A stretch of DNA of 64,000 nt from Nocardia lijiangensis NBRC 108240 (GTDB taxonomy: Bacteria; Actinomycetota; Actinomycetes; Mycobacteriales; Mycobacteriaceae), in the NCBI RefSeq assembly GCF_001613045.1, contig NZ_BDBP01000017.1, forward strand, positions 62,001-126,000, read 5' to 3'. This document shows positions 8,789-17,799 of the stretch, piece by piece (within the stretch, counting starts at the first letter, position 1; each line of letters opens with the position of its first letter). The position numbers and the translations under genes were made by a program. The notes under the pieces are model-generated. The model made no database searches. It saw nothing but the letters and a program-made list of their open reading frames with translations, and was not told the origin of the DNA.

Positions 8789-9418
8789 TCAGATCCGCAG
8801 AATCGACAATTCGGCCAGGGACAGCACGGTCCAAGGCGGTGGACGTTCACGTTCGGGTCGCCAGTGTCGCGGCGTCGGCCCGCGCGTGTGGTGATCGCCT
8901 GCGATCCGGTACAGCACGACGAGCAGGACCGCCATGGTGAGCACGGTCAGGATGAAGACGCAGGCATGCAGACCGGCGTGGCCGTCGCCGCAGTCGGCGC
9001 ACCGGGGTTCGGCGGAGGGGCTCAACAGGAATTCGGAGTGTGTGAGTGCGCGGACGGCCAAGTGATCGGCCGACCCGGAAGCTGGTGCGTTGCCGACGAT
9101 GGCAGCTTGTGCCGCGGAGTCTCCGCCGACGTCAGCCGAATCGGCCGTCGCCGCCGAGTGATCGGCGCTTGTTCGGTTGCCCTCCGCCCAGTGATCCGAG
9201 GTCGGCGCCGGGTGTGCGCCCGTGTCCGAGATGGCGGCGGCGTGATGCACCGTGACCGCCGCAAAAGGGTCTGCCGCGACGGCAGTCGCGTGGTGCGCGG
9301 CGGCCGCAGGTGTTGTGAAAATGCCGACGTGCATGGCCGCGATCCCCGCGATCAGGGTGAGCACGCCCAGCAACCGGGTGAACCCGGCTGCGTGCTGGGA
9401 AGCGTGCGGTGCGGCCAC
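8789..9418 (-). CDS. DUF6153-like membrane protein
   Basis: 209 aa with a GTG start that is uncertain. It has a transmembrane helix near the N-terminus, a long His/Asp/Ala-rich extracytoplasmic loop, a Cys pair in CADCGDG, a second helix (LHACVFILTVLTMAVLLVVL), and an arginine/proline-rich end closing with LSLAELSILRI. The HACV helix and terminal LxxLRI match what I recall of DUF6153 proteins, which often sit beside DUF305 genes. The many histidines and the cysteine pair make metal (copper) handling plausible. This is inferred from context, not shown. Confidence 0.65.
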   Translation of the reverse strand: MAAPHASQHAAGFTRLLGVLTLIAGIAAMHVGIFTTPAAAAHHATAVAADPFAAVTVHHAAAISDTGAHPAPTSDHWAEGNRTSADHSAATADSADVGGDSAAQAAIVGNAPASGSADHLAVRALTHSEFLLSPSAEPRCADCGDGHAGLHACVFILTVLTMAVLLVVLYRIAGDHHTRGPTPRHWRPERERPPPWTVLSLAELSILRI

Positions 9419-9533
9419 ATCGATCAGGGTAGCTGGCGCCCCGCACGGCTACCTATACCCCCTTCAAGTATCCGCGATTCACCCCCCGCTCCCCGCATCC
9501 GGCCCGCTGCAATCCGAGCTGGCTTCGCAAAGG

Positions 9534-9580
9534 CTTCACACGCCTCGCAGAGGTTGCAGCCGCTGCGAAGCGTGTCGAAG
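9534..9580. terminator. Long hairpin between AMIN-like and DUF6153-like genes
   Basis: The arms CTTCACACGC-C-TCGCAG (from 9534) and CTGCGA-A-GCGTGTCGAAG (to 9580) pair over about 16 bp, with one mismatch, one bulge and a 12-nt loop. On the minus strand it lies 21 bases after the AMIN-like gene stop, so it fits a terminator without a U-tract. It is also about 115 bp upstream of the DUF6153-like gene. Confidence 0.5.
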
Positions 9581-9601
9581 GTCTGCGTAGTTGCTTCGGG
9601 G

Positions 9602-10180
9602 TCAGGGGGATGCGATGTCGATGACGAGGCGGGTGGGGTTGGAGAGGGTGGTGACCGAGAAGCCGGGCCGGTCGGCGTTGACGCCGATGAAGGACTGGGT
9701 GGTGCCTTCGAAAACAGCGGTGCGGTAGACGCCCGCGATGCCGGGTGCGCTCGGGTCGGTGGCGGGATCGGGGCCGGAGTAGGGGGTGACGCCGCTGTCG
9801 AAGGGGTAGGCCGAGCCGGTGATCTGCACTTCGAGAACGGACTGTCCGGCGACGTCGATTTCGTTGCCGCTGCCGTCCTGGATCGCGCGATCGGTGTACT
9901 GCACGATCCAGCCGGGAGTTCCGGTGCCGCCCAGGTCGTAGACGATGCGGTCATAACCCTGGTGGTGGCCGATGCGTAGGTCCGTGACTGTGAGCCCGGC
10001 GTCGTTCGAGGGCGTACCCCGCTTGGGTGACGCGTCGCCCGGTGGCTGGGCGGGCGCTTCCACGAGCGAGCCCGTGGTGGTCGGCGGAGTCGTCGTCGCG
10101 GCCGAGCCGGTTTCGGCGTCGTCGCAGCCTGCGATCAGGGCCGCAGCCACGGCGACCGTGAGCACCATCCTGTTGCGCAT
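9602..10180 (-). CDS. AMIN-like domain lipoprotein
   Basis: 192 aa from the ATG at 10180. The signal peptide ends in the lipobox IAGC with Cys19. A Thr/Pro-rich linker follows, then one beta-rich domain starting at LTVTDLRIGHHQGYDRIVYDLGG and ending with LVIDI, the pattern of the AMIN-like domain found in many actinobacterial secreted proteins. AMIN domains bind envelope components, so a role in the cell wall is likely but unproven. Transcription probably ends at the hairpin 21 bp downstream. Confidence 0.85.
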   Translation of the reverse strand: MRNRMVLTVAVAAALIAGCDDAETGSAATTTPPTTTGSLVEAPAQPPGDASPKRGTPSNDAGLTVTDLRIGHHQGYDRIVYDLGGTGTPGWIVQYTDRAIQDGSGNEIDVAGQSVLEVQITGSAYPFDSGVTPYSGPDPATDPSAPGIAGVYRTAVFEGTTQSFIGVNADRPGFSVTTLSNPTRLVIDIASP

Positions 10181-11080
10181 GGGGCTGATGTTACGCAGCG
10201 GGGCCGTCCCGGCGGGGAACAATGAGCGACCCGGCGTGTGCCGATCGGCGTGTGGCGGAATCGGGTTGCTTCGCGAGTGGGGGCGGGTCGTAAGCGCGAC
10301 GCGCCCATGTGCGTGATTCGCGATGGAAGCGACCGCTTGTTCGGCGGGCCGGTTGCGTGCCGTGCCTGTGCTGGGCGCGTCTCGCGAGCATGACGCGTTC
10401 GTATGCGCGATCGCGATGGGGTCTTGGGAGCGGCCGCTTGCTCAGTGGGCCGACGGCCAGTCGTACCTGTGTGGGGCGGGTCTCGCGGGTATGGCGCGTT
10501 CGTAGGCGCGATTTGCGATAGGGGCGTTGAAAGCGACCAGTTGCTCAGCGGCTCGGCGGCCAGCCGTACCTGTGCTGGGCGGGTGGAACCACCGGCATGT
10601 TCACGGGTCGCCCATTTCCAGGTGCCGCCGATTCCCCTCGGCAAGCTGGGTCCGTCGATCGGACGGCGGACGTCCTGTCACCGGAGCCGGTGATCGATTG
10701 CTGGGCAGTTGTTTTGGAGTCTCGGGCGCTCGCGACCCGCGCCCGTCGAGGCCGCACCGCTCGTGGACGTTCGGATGTGAAGCGAAGGTCGTTCCGTTCG
10801 AGTTCCTCCGCTCGGTATCGGCGACGCGGGTCGACCGGTCGACGATCGAGTGCGCCCGAGATGTCGTATGCGCAAAACCGAATCGGCGGCCGAGCGGGCT
10901 CGGGTGCATCGACGGGACACGCCCATCCGCGGTGTCGCAGCCGGGCGCGTTCCCGTCGATCGTGCGAGTGGCCTTGTGGCAGAACGCTTCACAAGAACGA
11001 CGGCGGCGCGGTGTGGGTGCCGAAGCGCGATTTGCCGGGGCGGGCGCGACTATTCGGCAACGATCTAGCACACTTGACGT
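10181..11080. repeat. Non-coding 900 bp with degenerate ~102-bp tandem repeats
   Basis: No convincing gene is seen. Three degenerate tandem copies run from about 10281 to 10591. The shared landmark CCTGTG falls at 10365, 10466 and 10569, and the landmark TCGTA before GCGCGA at 10288, 10399 and 10500. Common stretches include GACCxxTTGxTC, GGCCAGxCGTACCTGTG and TCTCGCGxGxATG. A partial fourth copy lies before 10281. The part from 10600 to 11080 has no repeats or recognisable remnants. Confidence 0.7.
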
Positions 11081-12232
11081 GTGGACGATGTCGAGGACGT
11101 GCTTGGCCGACTGCGGCGGTATCCGGATGTGGAGGCGCTGAACCTCTATGCCGTCGATGCTGCCGACCGGCTGATCCTCGACGTGGCCGCGGACGCGATC
11201 GAGATGGCCGGTAGCGGGAAGATTGCCGTTATCGGTGACAGCTACGGCGCGCTGACGCTCGGCGCGATCGCGCGGCACGACCTGCGCGACGTCCGCGTGC
11301 ACCAGGATTTGCTCACCGGCGAACTGGCGCTGGCCAACAACGCTCGCACGCTCGGGCTCGCGGACCGCTACACCGCGCACGCGCTCACCGAGGACCTGCT
11401 GAGCGGCGTCGAGGTGGTGCTGCTCCGGCTGCCCCGGGTGCTGGCGGGCCTGGCGGAAGTGGCCGAAGCGATCGCTCGATACGCCGACCCGAAGGTGAGC
11501 GTCATCGCGGGCGGTCGCGACAAGTATCTGACCAAGTCGATGAACGACGTACTGGGCGAGTCCTTTTCGGCGGTCCACGCCAGCCGCGGCAGGCAGAAGT
11601 CGCGCACGCTCTTCATCGAGGGACCGAAACCCGTTGGCGATCCCCGGTTTCCGGTGCGCGAAAGCCTGGACGAGGTGGGCATCGAAGTCGTCGCGCACGG
11701 CGCCGCGTTCTCCGGCGCGCGCCTGGACATCGGCACCAGATTCCTCTTGCAGCACCTGAAGTGGATGAAGCCGGACGCCCGCGACGCCATCGACCTCGGC
11801 TGCGGCACCGGCATCCTGGCGGTGGCGCTGGCCAAAGCGCGCCCGGCGCTGCGAGTGGTCGGCACCGATCAATCGGCCGCAGCGGTGGCCTCGGCGCGCG
11901 CCACGGCCGCCGCCAACGATGTGGCCGATCGGGTGACAGTGGTGCGCGACGACGCGATGTCCTCGGCCGCCGACAACAGCGCCGACCTGGTCCTGTGCAA
12001 TCCGCCGTTCCACGTCGGCGCCGCGGTGCACACCGGCTCGGCCATCAAGATGTTCGCCGAGACCGGTCGCGTGCTTCGCCCCGGCGGCGAACTGTGGACG
12101 GTGTACAACACCCACCTCAACTACCGCGGCGTGGTGGAGCGGATGGTCGGCCACACCGAGGTGATCAGCCGGAACCGGAAGTTCACCGTGACACGGTCGG
12201 TGCGTGGCCTACACGATGTCCGGCAACGGTAG
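11081..12232 (+). CDS. Class I SAM-dependent methyltransferase (RsmC/RlmG type)
   Basis: 383 aa with a GTG start. The C-terminal half is a Rossmann methyltransferase: DLGCGTGILAVALA binds S-adenosylmethionine, TDQSAAAV is the acidic loop, and NPPFH is the catalytic motif of N-methyltransferases acting on exocyclic amino groups of guanine. The N-terminal half is a degenerate duplicate of the fold, the two-domain layout of RsmC/RlmG, which methylate 16S G1207 or 23S G1835. The most likely role is therefore rRNA guanine-N2 methylation. The exact target cannot be assigned. Confidence 0.85.
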   Translation: MDDVEDVLGRLRRYPDVEALNLYAVDAADRLILDVAADAIEMAGSGKIAVIGDSYGALTLGAIARHDLRDVRVHQDLLTGELALANNARTLGLADRYTAHALTEDLLSGVEVVLLRLPRVLAGLAEVAEAIARYADPKVSVIAGGRDKYLTKSMNDVLGESFSAVHASRGRQKSRTLFIEGPKPVGDPRFPVRESLDEVGIEVVAHGAAFSGARLDIGTRFLLQHLKWMKPDARDAIDLGCGTGILAVALAKARPALRVVGTDQSAAAVASARATAAANDVADRVTVVRDDAMSSAADNSADLVLCNPPFHVGAAVHTGSAIKMFAETGRVLRPGGELWTVYNTHLNYRGVVERMVGHTEVISRNRKFTVTRSVRGLHDVRQR

Positions 12233-12359
12233 AGTCCGAATTGTCCGCCTCGGCGAACGTCTCGGGAACTCGACACGGGTGCCGGACGTTGGACCAGGCA
12301 GTTGGATATCGAGCAGCAGCTCGGCAGACAGCGGCAACGACTCCAGAAAGGCACTCACG

Positions 12360-13217
12360 GTGCGCACCACAAGCAATCCGGTCTTCAAGAATTTGCCCAA
12401 GCAAGAGGGCGGCGGCTACGCCAACTTCGGTTCGGGTGTAGCGGGTGCCGGGCAGTTCGGACAGCAGTTCGGTAACCAGTACCCCAACCAGTACCCGCAG
12501 CCCTATCAGCAGGCCCCGCCCACCCACCGGGCCATGACGATCGACGACGTGGTGACCAAGACCGGCATCACGCTGGGCGTGCTCGCCCTGTCGGCGATCA
12601 TCGCCTACGGCCTGACCACGGCCAACACCGGCCTCGCGCCGCTGTTCGTCATCGTCGGCGGCCTGACCGGCCTGGTGCTGGTGCTGATCGCCAGCTTCGC
12701 CAACAAGATGGACAACCCGGCGCTCGTGCTGGGTTACGCGGTCGCCGAGGGTTTGTTCCTCGGTGCGCTGTCGTTCATGTTCACCGACATCACCTTCGGT
12801 GGCGCAGGCGGTAGCACGCTGATCGTGCAGGCCGTGCTGGGCACCTTCGGTGTGTTCGCGGGCATGCTCGTCGTCTACAAGACGGGCGCGATTCGCGTGA
12901 CGCCGCGGTTCACCCGCATGATCGTCGGCGCCCTCATCGGCGTCGTCGTGCTCATGCTCGGCAACCTGATCGCGAGCTTCTTCATCGACGGCGGCCTCGG
13001 CCTGCGCGACGGCGGCCCGCTCGCCATCGTGTTCAGCCTGGTCTGCATCGCGATCGCCGCGTTCAGCTTCCTGCTCGACTTCGACGCCGCCGACCAGCTG
13101 ATCCGCGCGCAGGCGCCGGAGAAGGCCGCCTGGGGCGTGGCGCTCGGCCTGACCGTCACCCTGGTCTGGCTCTACGTCGAGATCCTGCGACTGCTGAGCT
13201 ACTTCCAGAACGACTAG
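12360..13217 (+). CDS. Bax inhibitor-1/YccA family membrane protein
   Basis: 285 aa from the GTG at 12360, which has AGAAAGG upstream; an in-frame start at 12204 would overlap the methyltransferase and add low-quality sequence. A Gln/Tyr/Pro-rich cytoplasmic tail of about 60 residues precedes seven transmembrane helices. Family features include ALVLGYAVAEGLFLGALSFMF and the acidic DFDAADQLI pair near the C-terminus, equivalent to the pH-sensing aspartates of BsYetJ. It is probably a calcium leak channel or a membrane stress protein. Confidence 0.9.
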   Translation: MRTTSNPVFKNLPKQEGGGYANFGSGVAGAGQFGQQFGNQYPNQYPQPYQQAPPTHRAMTIDDVVTKTGITLGVLALSAIIAYGLTTANTGLAPLFVIVGGLTGLVLVLIASFANKMDNPALVLGYAVAEGLFLGALSFMFTDITFGGAGGSTLIVQAVLGTFGVFAGMLVVYKTGAIRVTPRFTRMIVGALIGVVVLMLGNLIASFFIDGGLGLRDGGPLAIVFSLVCIAIAAFSFLLDFDAADQLIRAQAPEKAAWGVALGLTVTLVWLYVEILRLLSYFQND

Positions 13218-13282
13218 CGACCGCCGCGGGCTGAGAATCGTCGGAATGTCTTCCGCCTGACAGCTGCGGTCGGAAATACATA

Positions 13283-13322
13283 ACAAGGGCGGCCACCAGG
13301 GAAACCTGGTGGCCGCCCTTGT
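13283..13322. terminator. Perfect 18-bp hairpin terminator
   Basis: ACAAGGGCGGCCACCAGG pairs perfectly with its complement around a GAAA tetraloop, 65 bp after the Bax-inhibitor gene stop. It lies between convergent genes and should work in both directions. Confidence 0.85.
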
Positions 13323-13473
13323 CGTCGGTCCTTGTCGTCGGCCGCACTGGTTGTCGGGCGTCCCGCACCTGTCGGACCGCGATCCGACTGATCGCGCAGG
13401 ACGGAGGCGCTGCCTGATCGCGCTGGATGGAGGCGTCGGAGTGCGCAGCGGCCAGAAGCGCCCGCGAACGACA

Positions 13474-13510
13474 GAGCGGCCCCCGATCCCATCAGGATCG
13501 AGGGCCGCTC
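13474..13510 (-). terminator. Hairpin terminator of the thiolase gene
   Basis: GAGCGGCCC-CCGATCC pairs with GGATCG-AGGGCCGCTC around a 5-nt loop, 15 bp beyond the thiolase stop on the minus strand. Confidence 0.8.
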
Positions 13511-13524
13511 GGCGAGACGAACTA

Positions 13525-14745
13525 TCAGCTCAGCCGCTCGATGACCATCGCCATGCCCTGGCCGCCACCGACGCACATGGTCTCCACACCGAACTGCTTG
13601 TCGTAGGTCTGGAGGTTGTTGAGGAGCGTGGTGGTGATGCGGGCGCCGGTCATGCCGAACGGGTGGCCGAGGGCGATGGCGCCGCCGGAGACGTTCAGCT
13701 TGTCCTCGTCGATCTTCAGCTCGCGAGCCGAGCCGAGCACCTGCACGGCGAAGGCCTCGTTGATCTCGAACAGGTCGATGTCGTCGACCGTCTTGCCTGC
13801 CAGCGCCAGCGCGCGCTTGACGGCCTCGATCGGGCCGAGGCCCATGATCTCCGGCGACAGGCCCGAGACGCCGGTGGACACGATGCGCGCCAGCGGGGTC
13901 AGGCCGAGTTCCTTGGCCTTGGTGTCGCTCATGATGACCAGCGCGGCGGCGCCGTCGTTGAGCGGGCAGCAGTTGCCCGCGGTGATGGTGCCGTCCGGGC
14001 GGAAGACCGGCTTCAGCTGGGAGACGGCCTCGTAGGTGACGCCGGCGCGCGGGCCGTCGTCGGTGGAGACCACGGTGCCGTCGGGCAGGGTGATCGGGGT
14101 GATCTCGCGCTCGAAGAAGCCGTTCTTGATGGCCTCTTCCGCGCGGTTCTGCGAGCGCACGCCCCAGCGGTCCTGGTCCTCACGGCTGATGCCGGTGGAG
14201 CTGGCGACGTTCTCGGCGGTCTGGCCCATCGCGATGTAGGCGTCCGGGATCAGGCCGTCCTCGCGCGGGTCGTGCCAGACGCCCGCGCCGCCCTCGGCGG
14301 TCTTCGCGGTCCGGGCCTGGGCCTCGGCGAACAGCGGGTTCTGGGTGTTCGGCCAGCTGTCGGACGAGCCGCTGACGTAGCGCGAGACGGTCTCGACACC
14401 GGCCGAGATGAAGACGTCGCCCTCGCCCGCCTTGATGGCGTGGAAAGCCATCCGGGTGGACTGCAGCGAGGAGGCGCAGTACCGGTGCACGGTGGTGCCG
14501 GGGAGGGTGTCGAATCCCAGCTGCACGGCGACGATGCGAGCGATGTTGAAGCCCTGCTCGCCGCCCGGGGAACCACAGCCGAGGATCAGGTCATCGATCT
14601 GGGTGGGGTCGAGCGCAGGAACCTTGTCGAGCGCCGCGCGCACGATCTGGGTGGTCAGGTCGTCGGGCCGCATGTCGACCAGCGAGCCCTTGCGGGCCCG
14701 GCCGATGGGGGAGCGGGCGGTCGAAACGATAACTGCCTCTGGCAT
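13525..14745 (-). CDS. fadA3: Acetyl-CoA C-acetyltransferase (thiolase)
   Basis: 406 aa; the ATG at 14745 has AAGGAG upstream. The thiolase fold is complete: nucleophile Cys90 in HRYCASSLQS, the NEAFA motif, the catalytic His in GGAIALGHPFGMTGAR, and the C-terminal Cys in CVGGGQGMA. It condenses or cleaves acyl-CoAs, probably in fatty-acid or lipid degradation in the cytosol. Position next to an SGNH hydrolase gene and near cbs matches M. tuberculosis fadA3 (Rv1074c), which is why that symbol is suggested. Its in vivo chain-length preference is unknown. Confidence 0.93.
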   Translation of the reverse strand: MPEAVIVSTARSPIGRARKGSLVDMRPDDLTTQIVRAALDKVPALDPTQIDDLILGCGSPGGEQGFNIARIVAVQLGFDTLPGTTVHRYCASSLQSTRMAFHAIKAGEGDVFISAGVETVSRYVSGSSDSWPNTQNPLFAEAQARTAKTAEGGAGVWHDPREDGLIPDAYIAMGQTAENVASSTGISREDQDRWGVRSQNRAEEAIKNGFFEREITPITLPDGTVVSTDDGPRAGVTYEAVSQLKPVFRPDGTITAGNCCPLNDGAAALVIMSDTKAKELGLTPLARIVSTGVSGLSPEIMGLGPIEAVKRALALAGKTVDDIDLFEINEAFAVQVLGSARELKIDEDKLNVSGGAIALGHPFGMTGARITTTLLNNLQTYDKQFGVETMCVGGGQGMAMVIERLS

Positions 14746-14788
14746 GAGGGCTCCTTCGTGCTTGCTGCTCAGTTTTGTACTGGCACCT

Positions 14789-15781
14789 CTATGTGTACCT
14801 AACCTGTCGAGCGCCGGGAACGCCGCCCCGGCCATTGCGCGCTTCGGCGTCGTCGACTGCGACCGCGCCGGATTTCTGAGCAACCAGCCCGCGCAGCCGG
14901 GCCGCCAAACGTCGGTGCGGGCCGTGCGCGTCCCGGTCGGTGTTCAGCCCCCGCTGTTCGAGGGCCGTGAGCAGCGCGGGAAGCACCCGCGCCGCCGCCA
15001 GTTCGTAGCCCGCGGCCGAGGGGTGGAAGCCGTCGGCGGAGAACATCTGCTCGGGGTCGGTGCGGAATTCCCGGCCCAGCTCGCCCAGCGCTACCGGATG
15101 CCCGCCCGCGGCGGTGGTGACCGCGAACTGGGCCTTGCCCAGTCGCACGCTCCAATTGCGCACGATGGCGCGCAGCGGCTGCGGGATCGCGGACACCGCG
15201 CCCAGATCGGGACAGGTGCCGACCACGACGACGCTGCCCGCCAGGTGCAGCCGGGCCACCGCGGCGCCGAGCCTGCGCGCCGAGGCGCCGATGGAGTGCT
15301 TCTTGGTGATGTCGTTGGCGCCGATGAAGATCACCGCCGCGTTCGGCGGCGGTCCCGCGACGAACATGGCGTCCACCTGACCGGCGAGGCCCTTGGAGGT
15401 GGCGCCGGAAATCGCCTTGGTGCTCAACCGGATTCGCTTCCCGCTGGCCTCGGCCAGGGCGCGGGCGATGCGCACGCCGGGCACCCCGTCGGCGGTCAGG
15501 CAGCCGACACCGGCCGCGGTGGAGTCGCCGAAGATCATCAGGTGCAGGTCGGCGTGCTTGCCGGTGCGCCACGGCTCAGGTGCGCCGCAGCCGGCGGTAT
15601 AGATGCCGTCCGCCTCCGGCGGCTTCGAGGTGTCGCGGCCGATGACGCCGCGCGCGACGCCCGCCTGCGCCATGAGCAGCCGATACGCGGCCCACGATGC
15701 GGTGCCCGCCCCGGAACCGGCGAGCAACGTCGCAGCACCGGTGACGGCGGCCGTTCGCCAGCTGATCCGAGGTGCTCCCAC
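14789..15781 (-). CDS. Exported SGNH-family hydrolase (Rv1075c-like)
   Basis: 330 aa from the GTG at 15781. A hydrophobic N-terminal segment (about residues 11-34) is an uncleaved signal anchor or signal peptide. SGNH blocks are clear: GDSTAAG with Ser87, the conserved Gly in block II, GANDI for block III, and DGFHPS with the catalytic Asp/His pair in block V. Such enzymes are GDSL-type esterases; the M. tuberculosis counterpart Rv1075c is an exported esterase. The gene order thiolase-SGNH hydrolase is preserved. The C-terminal basic tail is of unknown use. Confidence 0.88.
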   Translation of the reverse strand: MGAPRISWRTAAVTGAATLLAGSGAGTASWAAYRLLMAQAGVARGVIGRDTSKPPEADGIYTAGCGAPEPWRTGKHADLHLMIFGDSTAAGVGCLTADGVPGVRIARALAEASGKRIRLSTKAISGATSKGLAGQVDAMFVAGPPPNAAVIFIGANDITKKHSIGASARRLGAAVARLHLAGSVVVVGTCPDLGAVSAIPQPLRAIVRNWSVRLGKAQFAVTTAAGGHPVALGELGREFRTDPEQMFSADGFHPSAAGYELAAARVLPALLTALEQRGLNTDRDAHGPHRRLAARLRGLVAQKSGAVAVDDAEARNGRGGVPGARQVRYT

Positions 15782-15843
15782 GCTCCGGAATTTTACGGGC
15801 TCGGACGGAACCAAGTCCCGAGCGAGCGCCTTTGTGCCGGTGC

Positions 15844-16302
15844 TCAGGCGACGTCGAACGTGCCGCGCGCGGGAATGCTCAGGGCGTCGGTGGTGACGGT
15901 GACCTCGATGCGGCCCGGCCCGGTGTCCTGGAACAGCGCGTACTGGATGCTGCCGTAGATGCCGGTGACCACGGTGTTCTCGTAGGCGCCTGTCGCTCCG
16001 GTGTTCAGATTGCGCCACGCCACGGTGGTGCGCACCTCGCACAGCGGCGCCAGGGGGTACGGGCCGGGACCGATGCCGGCGACCGGCAGCGCGCGGACGT
16101 TCAGGATGGCGCGGCCCGGCCACTCGGGGCTGGTGTCCGCCCAGGTCTGAATGGCGGTCCAGCAGAGTCCGCCGTGCGCCATGGTCGGCACGTGCGGGAA
16201 CGTCACGGTGCCTGCGTTGGCCTGCGCACCGGTCCCGATCAGCGCGGCCGCCGCCGTCGCAGCGAGGACGGTGGCGGCGCGAGTGATAGTGGGCTGCCTC
16301 AT
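15844..16302 (-). CDS. Small secreted protein of unknown function
   Basis: 152 aa from the ATG at 16302. A classic Sec signal peptide (TRAATVLAATAAAALIGTG, then AQANA) predicts secretion. The mature part is beta-rich with two cysteines (about residues 47 and 88) that could pair. Similar small secreted proteins occur across Nocardia and Rhodococcus. It is divergently transcribed from cbs with about 110 bp between, and there is no obvious functional link. Confidence 0.7.
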   Translation of the reverse strand: MRQPTITRAATVLAATAAAALIGTGAQANAGTVTFPHVPTMAHGGLCWTAIQTWADTSPEWPGRAILNVRALPVAGIGPGPYPLAPLCEVRTTVAWRNLNTGATGAYENTVVTGIYGSIQYALFQDTGPGRIEVTVTTDALSIPARGTFDVA

Positions 16303-16410
16303 GTTTCCCGATCCTAAGGGCGGTCGGCTCGCCGTGTGGCGTGTCGCCGCCGGGACGCTCCGGCCTGACGTGCGCGAACTCACAGCAGACCCTTCTGCAA
16401 CGATGGGGCT

Positions 16411-17799
16411 ATGCGCATCGCGGATCACGTCGTGGACCTCATCGGCAACACGCCCCTCGTTCGGTTGAACAGTGTGGTGGCGCCGACCGACGGACTCGTC
16501 GCGGCCAAGATCGAATACCTGAATCCGGGCGGCAGTGCCAAGGACCGGATCGCGGTGAAGATGATCGACGCCGCCGAGAAGGCCGGACTGCTGAAGCCGG
16601 GCGGCACCATCGTCGAGCCGACCTCGGGTAATACCGGCGTCGGGCTGGCGTTGGTGGCGCAGCAGCGCGGCTACAACTGCGTGTTCGTCTGCCCGGACAA
16701 GGTCTCCGAGGACAAGCGCAACGTGCTGCGCGCCTACGGCGCCGAGGTGGTGGTCTGCCCGACCGCCGTGCCGCCGGACCACCCGGACAGCTACTACAGC
16801 GTCTCCGATCGCCTGGTCCGCGAGATCGAGGGCGCGTGGAAGCCGGACCAGTACTCCAACCCCGGCGGCCCCGCGAGCCACTACGAGACCACCGGCCCGG
16901 AGATCTGGCGCGACACCGAAGGCAAGGTCACCCACTTCGTGGCGGGCGTCGGCACCGGCGGCACCATCACCGGCACCGGCCGCTACCTCAAGGAAGTCTC
17001 GGGCGGCAAGGTCAAGATCATCGGCGCCGACCCCGAGGGGTCGGTGTACTCCGGCGGCACCGGTCGCCCGTACCTGGTGGAGGGCGTCGGCGAGGACTTC
17101 TGGCCCTCGGCCTACGACCCGGCCGTGCCGGACGAGATCATCGCGGTCTCCGATGCCGACTCCTTCGACATGACCCGCAGGCTGGCCCGCGAGGAGGGCC
17201 TGCTGGTCGGCGGTTCCTGCGGCATGGCCGTGGTCGCCGCCATCGAGGTGGCGCGCCGCGACCCGGACGCGGTCGTCGTGGTGCTGCTGCCCGACGGTGG
17301 CCGCGGCTACCTCTCCAAGATCTTCAACGACGAGTGGATGAGCTCCTACGGCTTCCTGCGCAGCCGCCTCGACGGCAGCCCGGAACCGCTGGTCGGCGAC
17401 GTGCTGCGCGGCAAGTCCGGCGAGCTGCCCGACCTGGTGCACACGCACCCGTCGGAGACGCTGCGCGACGCCATCGAGATCCTGCGCGAGTACGGCGTCT
17501 CGCAGATGCCGGTCGTCGGCGCGGAGCCGCCGGTCATGGCCGGTGAGGTGGCGGGCAGCGTCACCGAGCGCGATCTGCTCTCCGCGGTCTTCGAAGGCCG
17601 CGCGCAGCTCACCGACTCGGTGGCCGAGCACATGAGCCCGTCGTTCCCGCTGATCGGCTCCGGCGAGCCGATCTCCGCCGCCACCAAGGCGCTCTCGGAC
17701 ACCGACGCGTTGATGGTCGTCGAGGACGGCAAGCCGGTCGGCGTCATCACCCGCCACGACCTGCTCGGCTTCCTGAGCACCGGCCGCATCGGCCACTGA
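16411..17799 (+). CDS. cbs: Cystathionine beta-synthase
   Basis: 462 aa. The pyridoxal-phosphate fold is complete: Lys44 in GGSAKDR forms the Schiff base, PTSGNTG binds the substrate carboxylate, and GTGGTITG holds the PLP phosphate. A C-terminal pair of CBS domains starts near residue 330 and in other CBS enzymes binds nucleotides or SAM. It condenses homocysteine and serine to cystathionine, the first step of reverse transsulfuration toward cysteine and mycothiol. The M. tuberculosis orthologue is Rv1077. metB lies 3.5 kb downstream. Confidence 0.95.
   Translation: MRIADHVVDLIGNTPLVRLNSVVAPTDGLVAAKIEYLNPGGSAKDRIAVKMIDAAEKAGLLKPGGTIVEPTSGNTGVGLALVAQQRGYNCVFVCPDKVSEDKRNVLRAYGAEVVVCPTAVPPDHPDSYYSVSDRLVREIEGAWKPDQYSNPGGPASHYETTGPEIWRDTEGKVTHFVAGVGTGGTITGTGRYLKEVSGGKVKIIGADPEGSVYSGGTGRPYLVEGVGEDFWPSAYDPAVPDEIIAVSDADSFDMTRRLAREEGLLVGGSCGMAVVAAIEVARRDPDAVVVVLLPDGGRGYLSKIFNDEWMSSYGFLRSRLDGSPEPLVGDVLRGKSGELPDLVHTHPSETLRDAIEILREYGVSQMPVVGAEPPVMAGEVAGSVTERDLLSAVFEGRAQLTDSVAEHMSPSFPLIGSGEPISAATKALSDTDALMVVEDGKPVGVITRHDLLGFLSTGRIGH

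Noticed and set aside
10281..10591. CRISPR array
   Set aside because: The units are ~102 bp with no short exact repeat and spacer structure, and there are no cas genes.
10601..12154. 517-codon minus-strand ORF
   Set aside because: It is the shadow of the methyltransferase gene extended through the repeat desert; composition is Arg/Ala-rich with no family pattern.
13283..13322. Transposon end (perfect 18-bp inverted repeat)
   Set aside because: A GAAA tetraloop and position between convergent stops fit a terminator.
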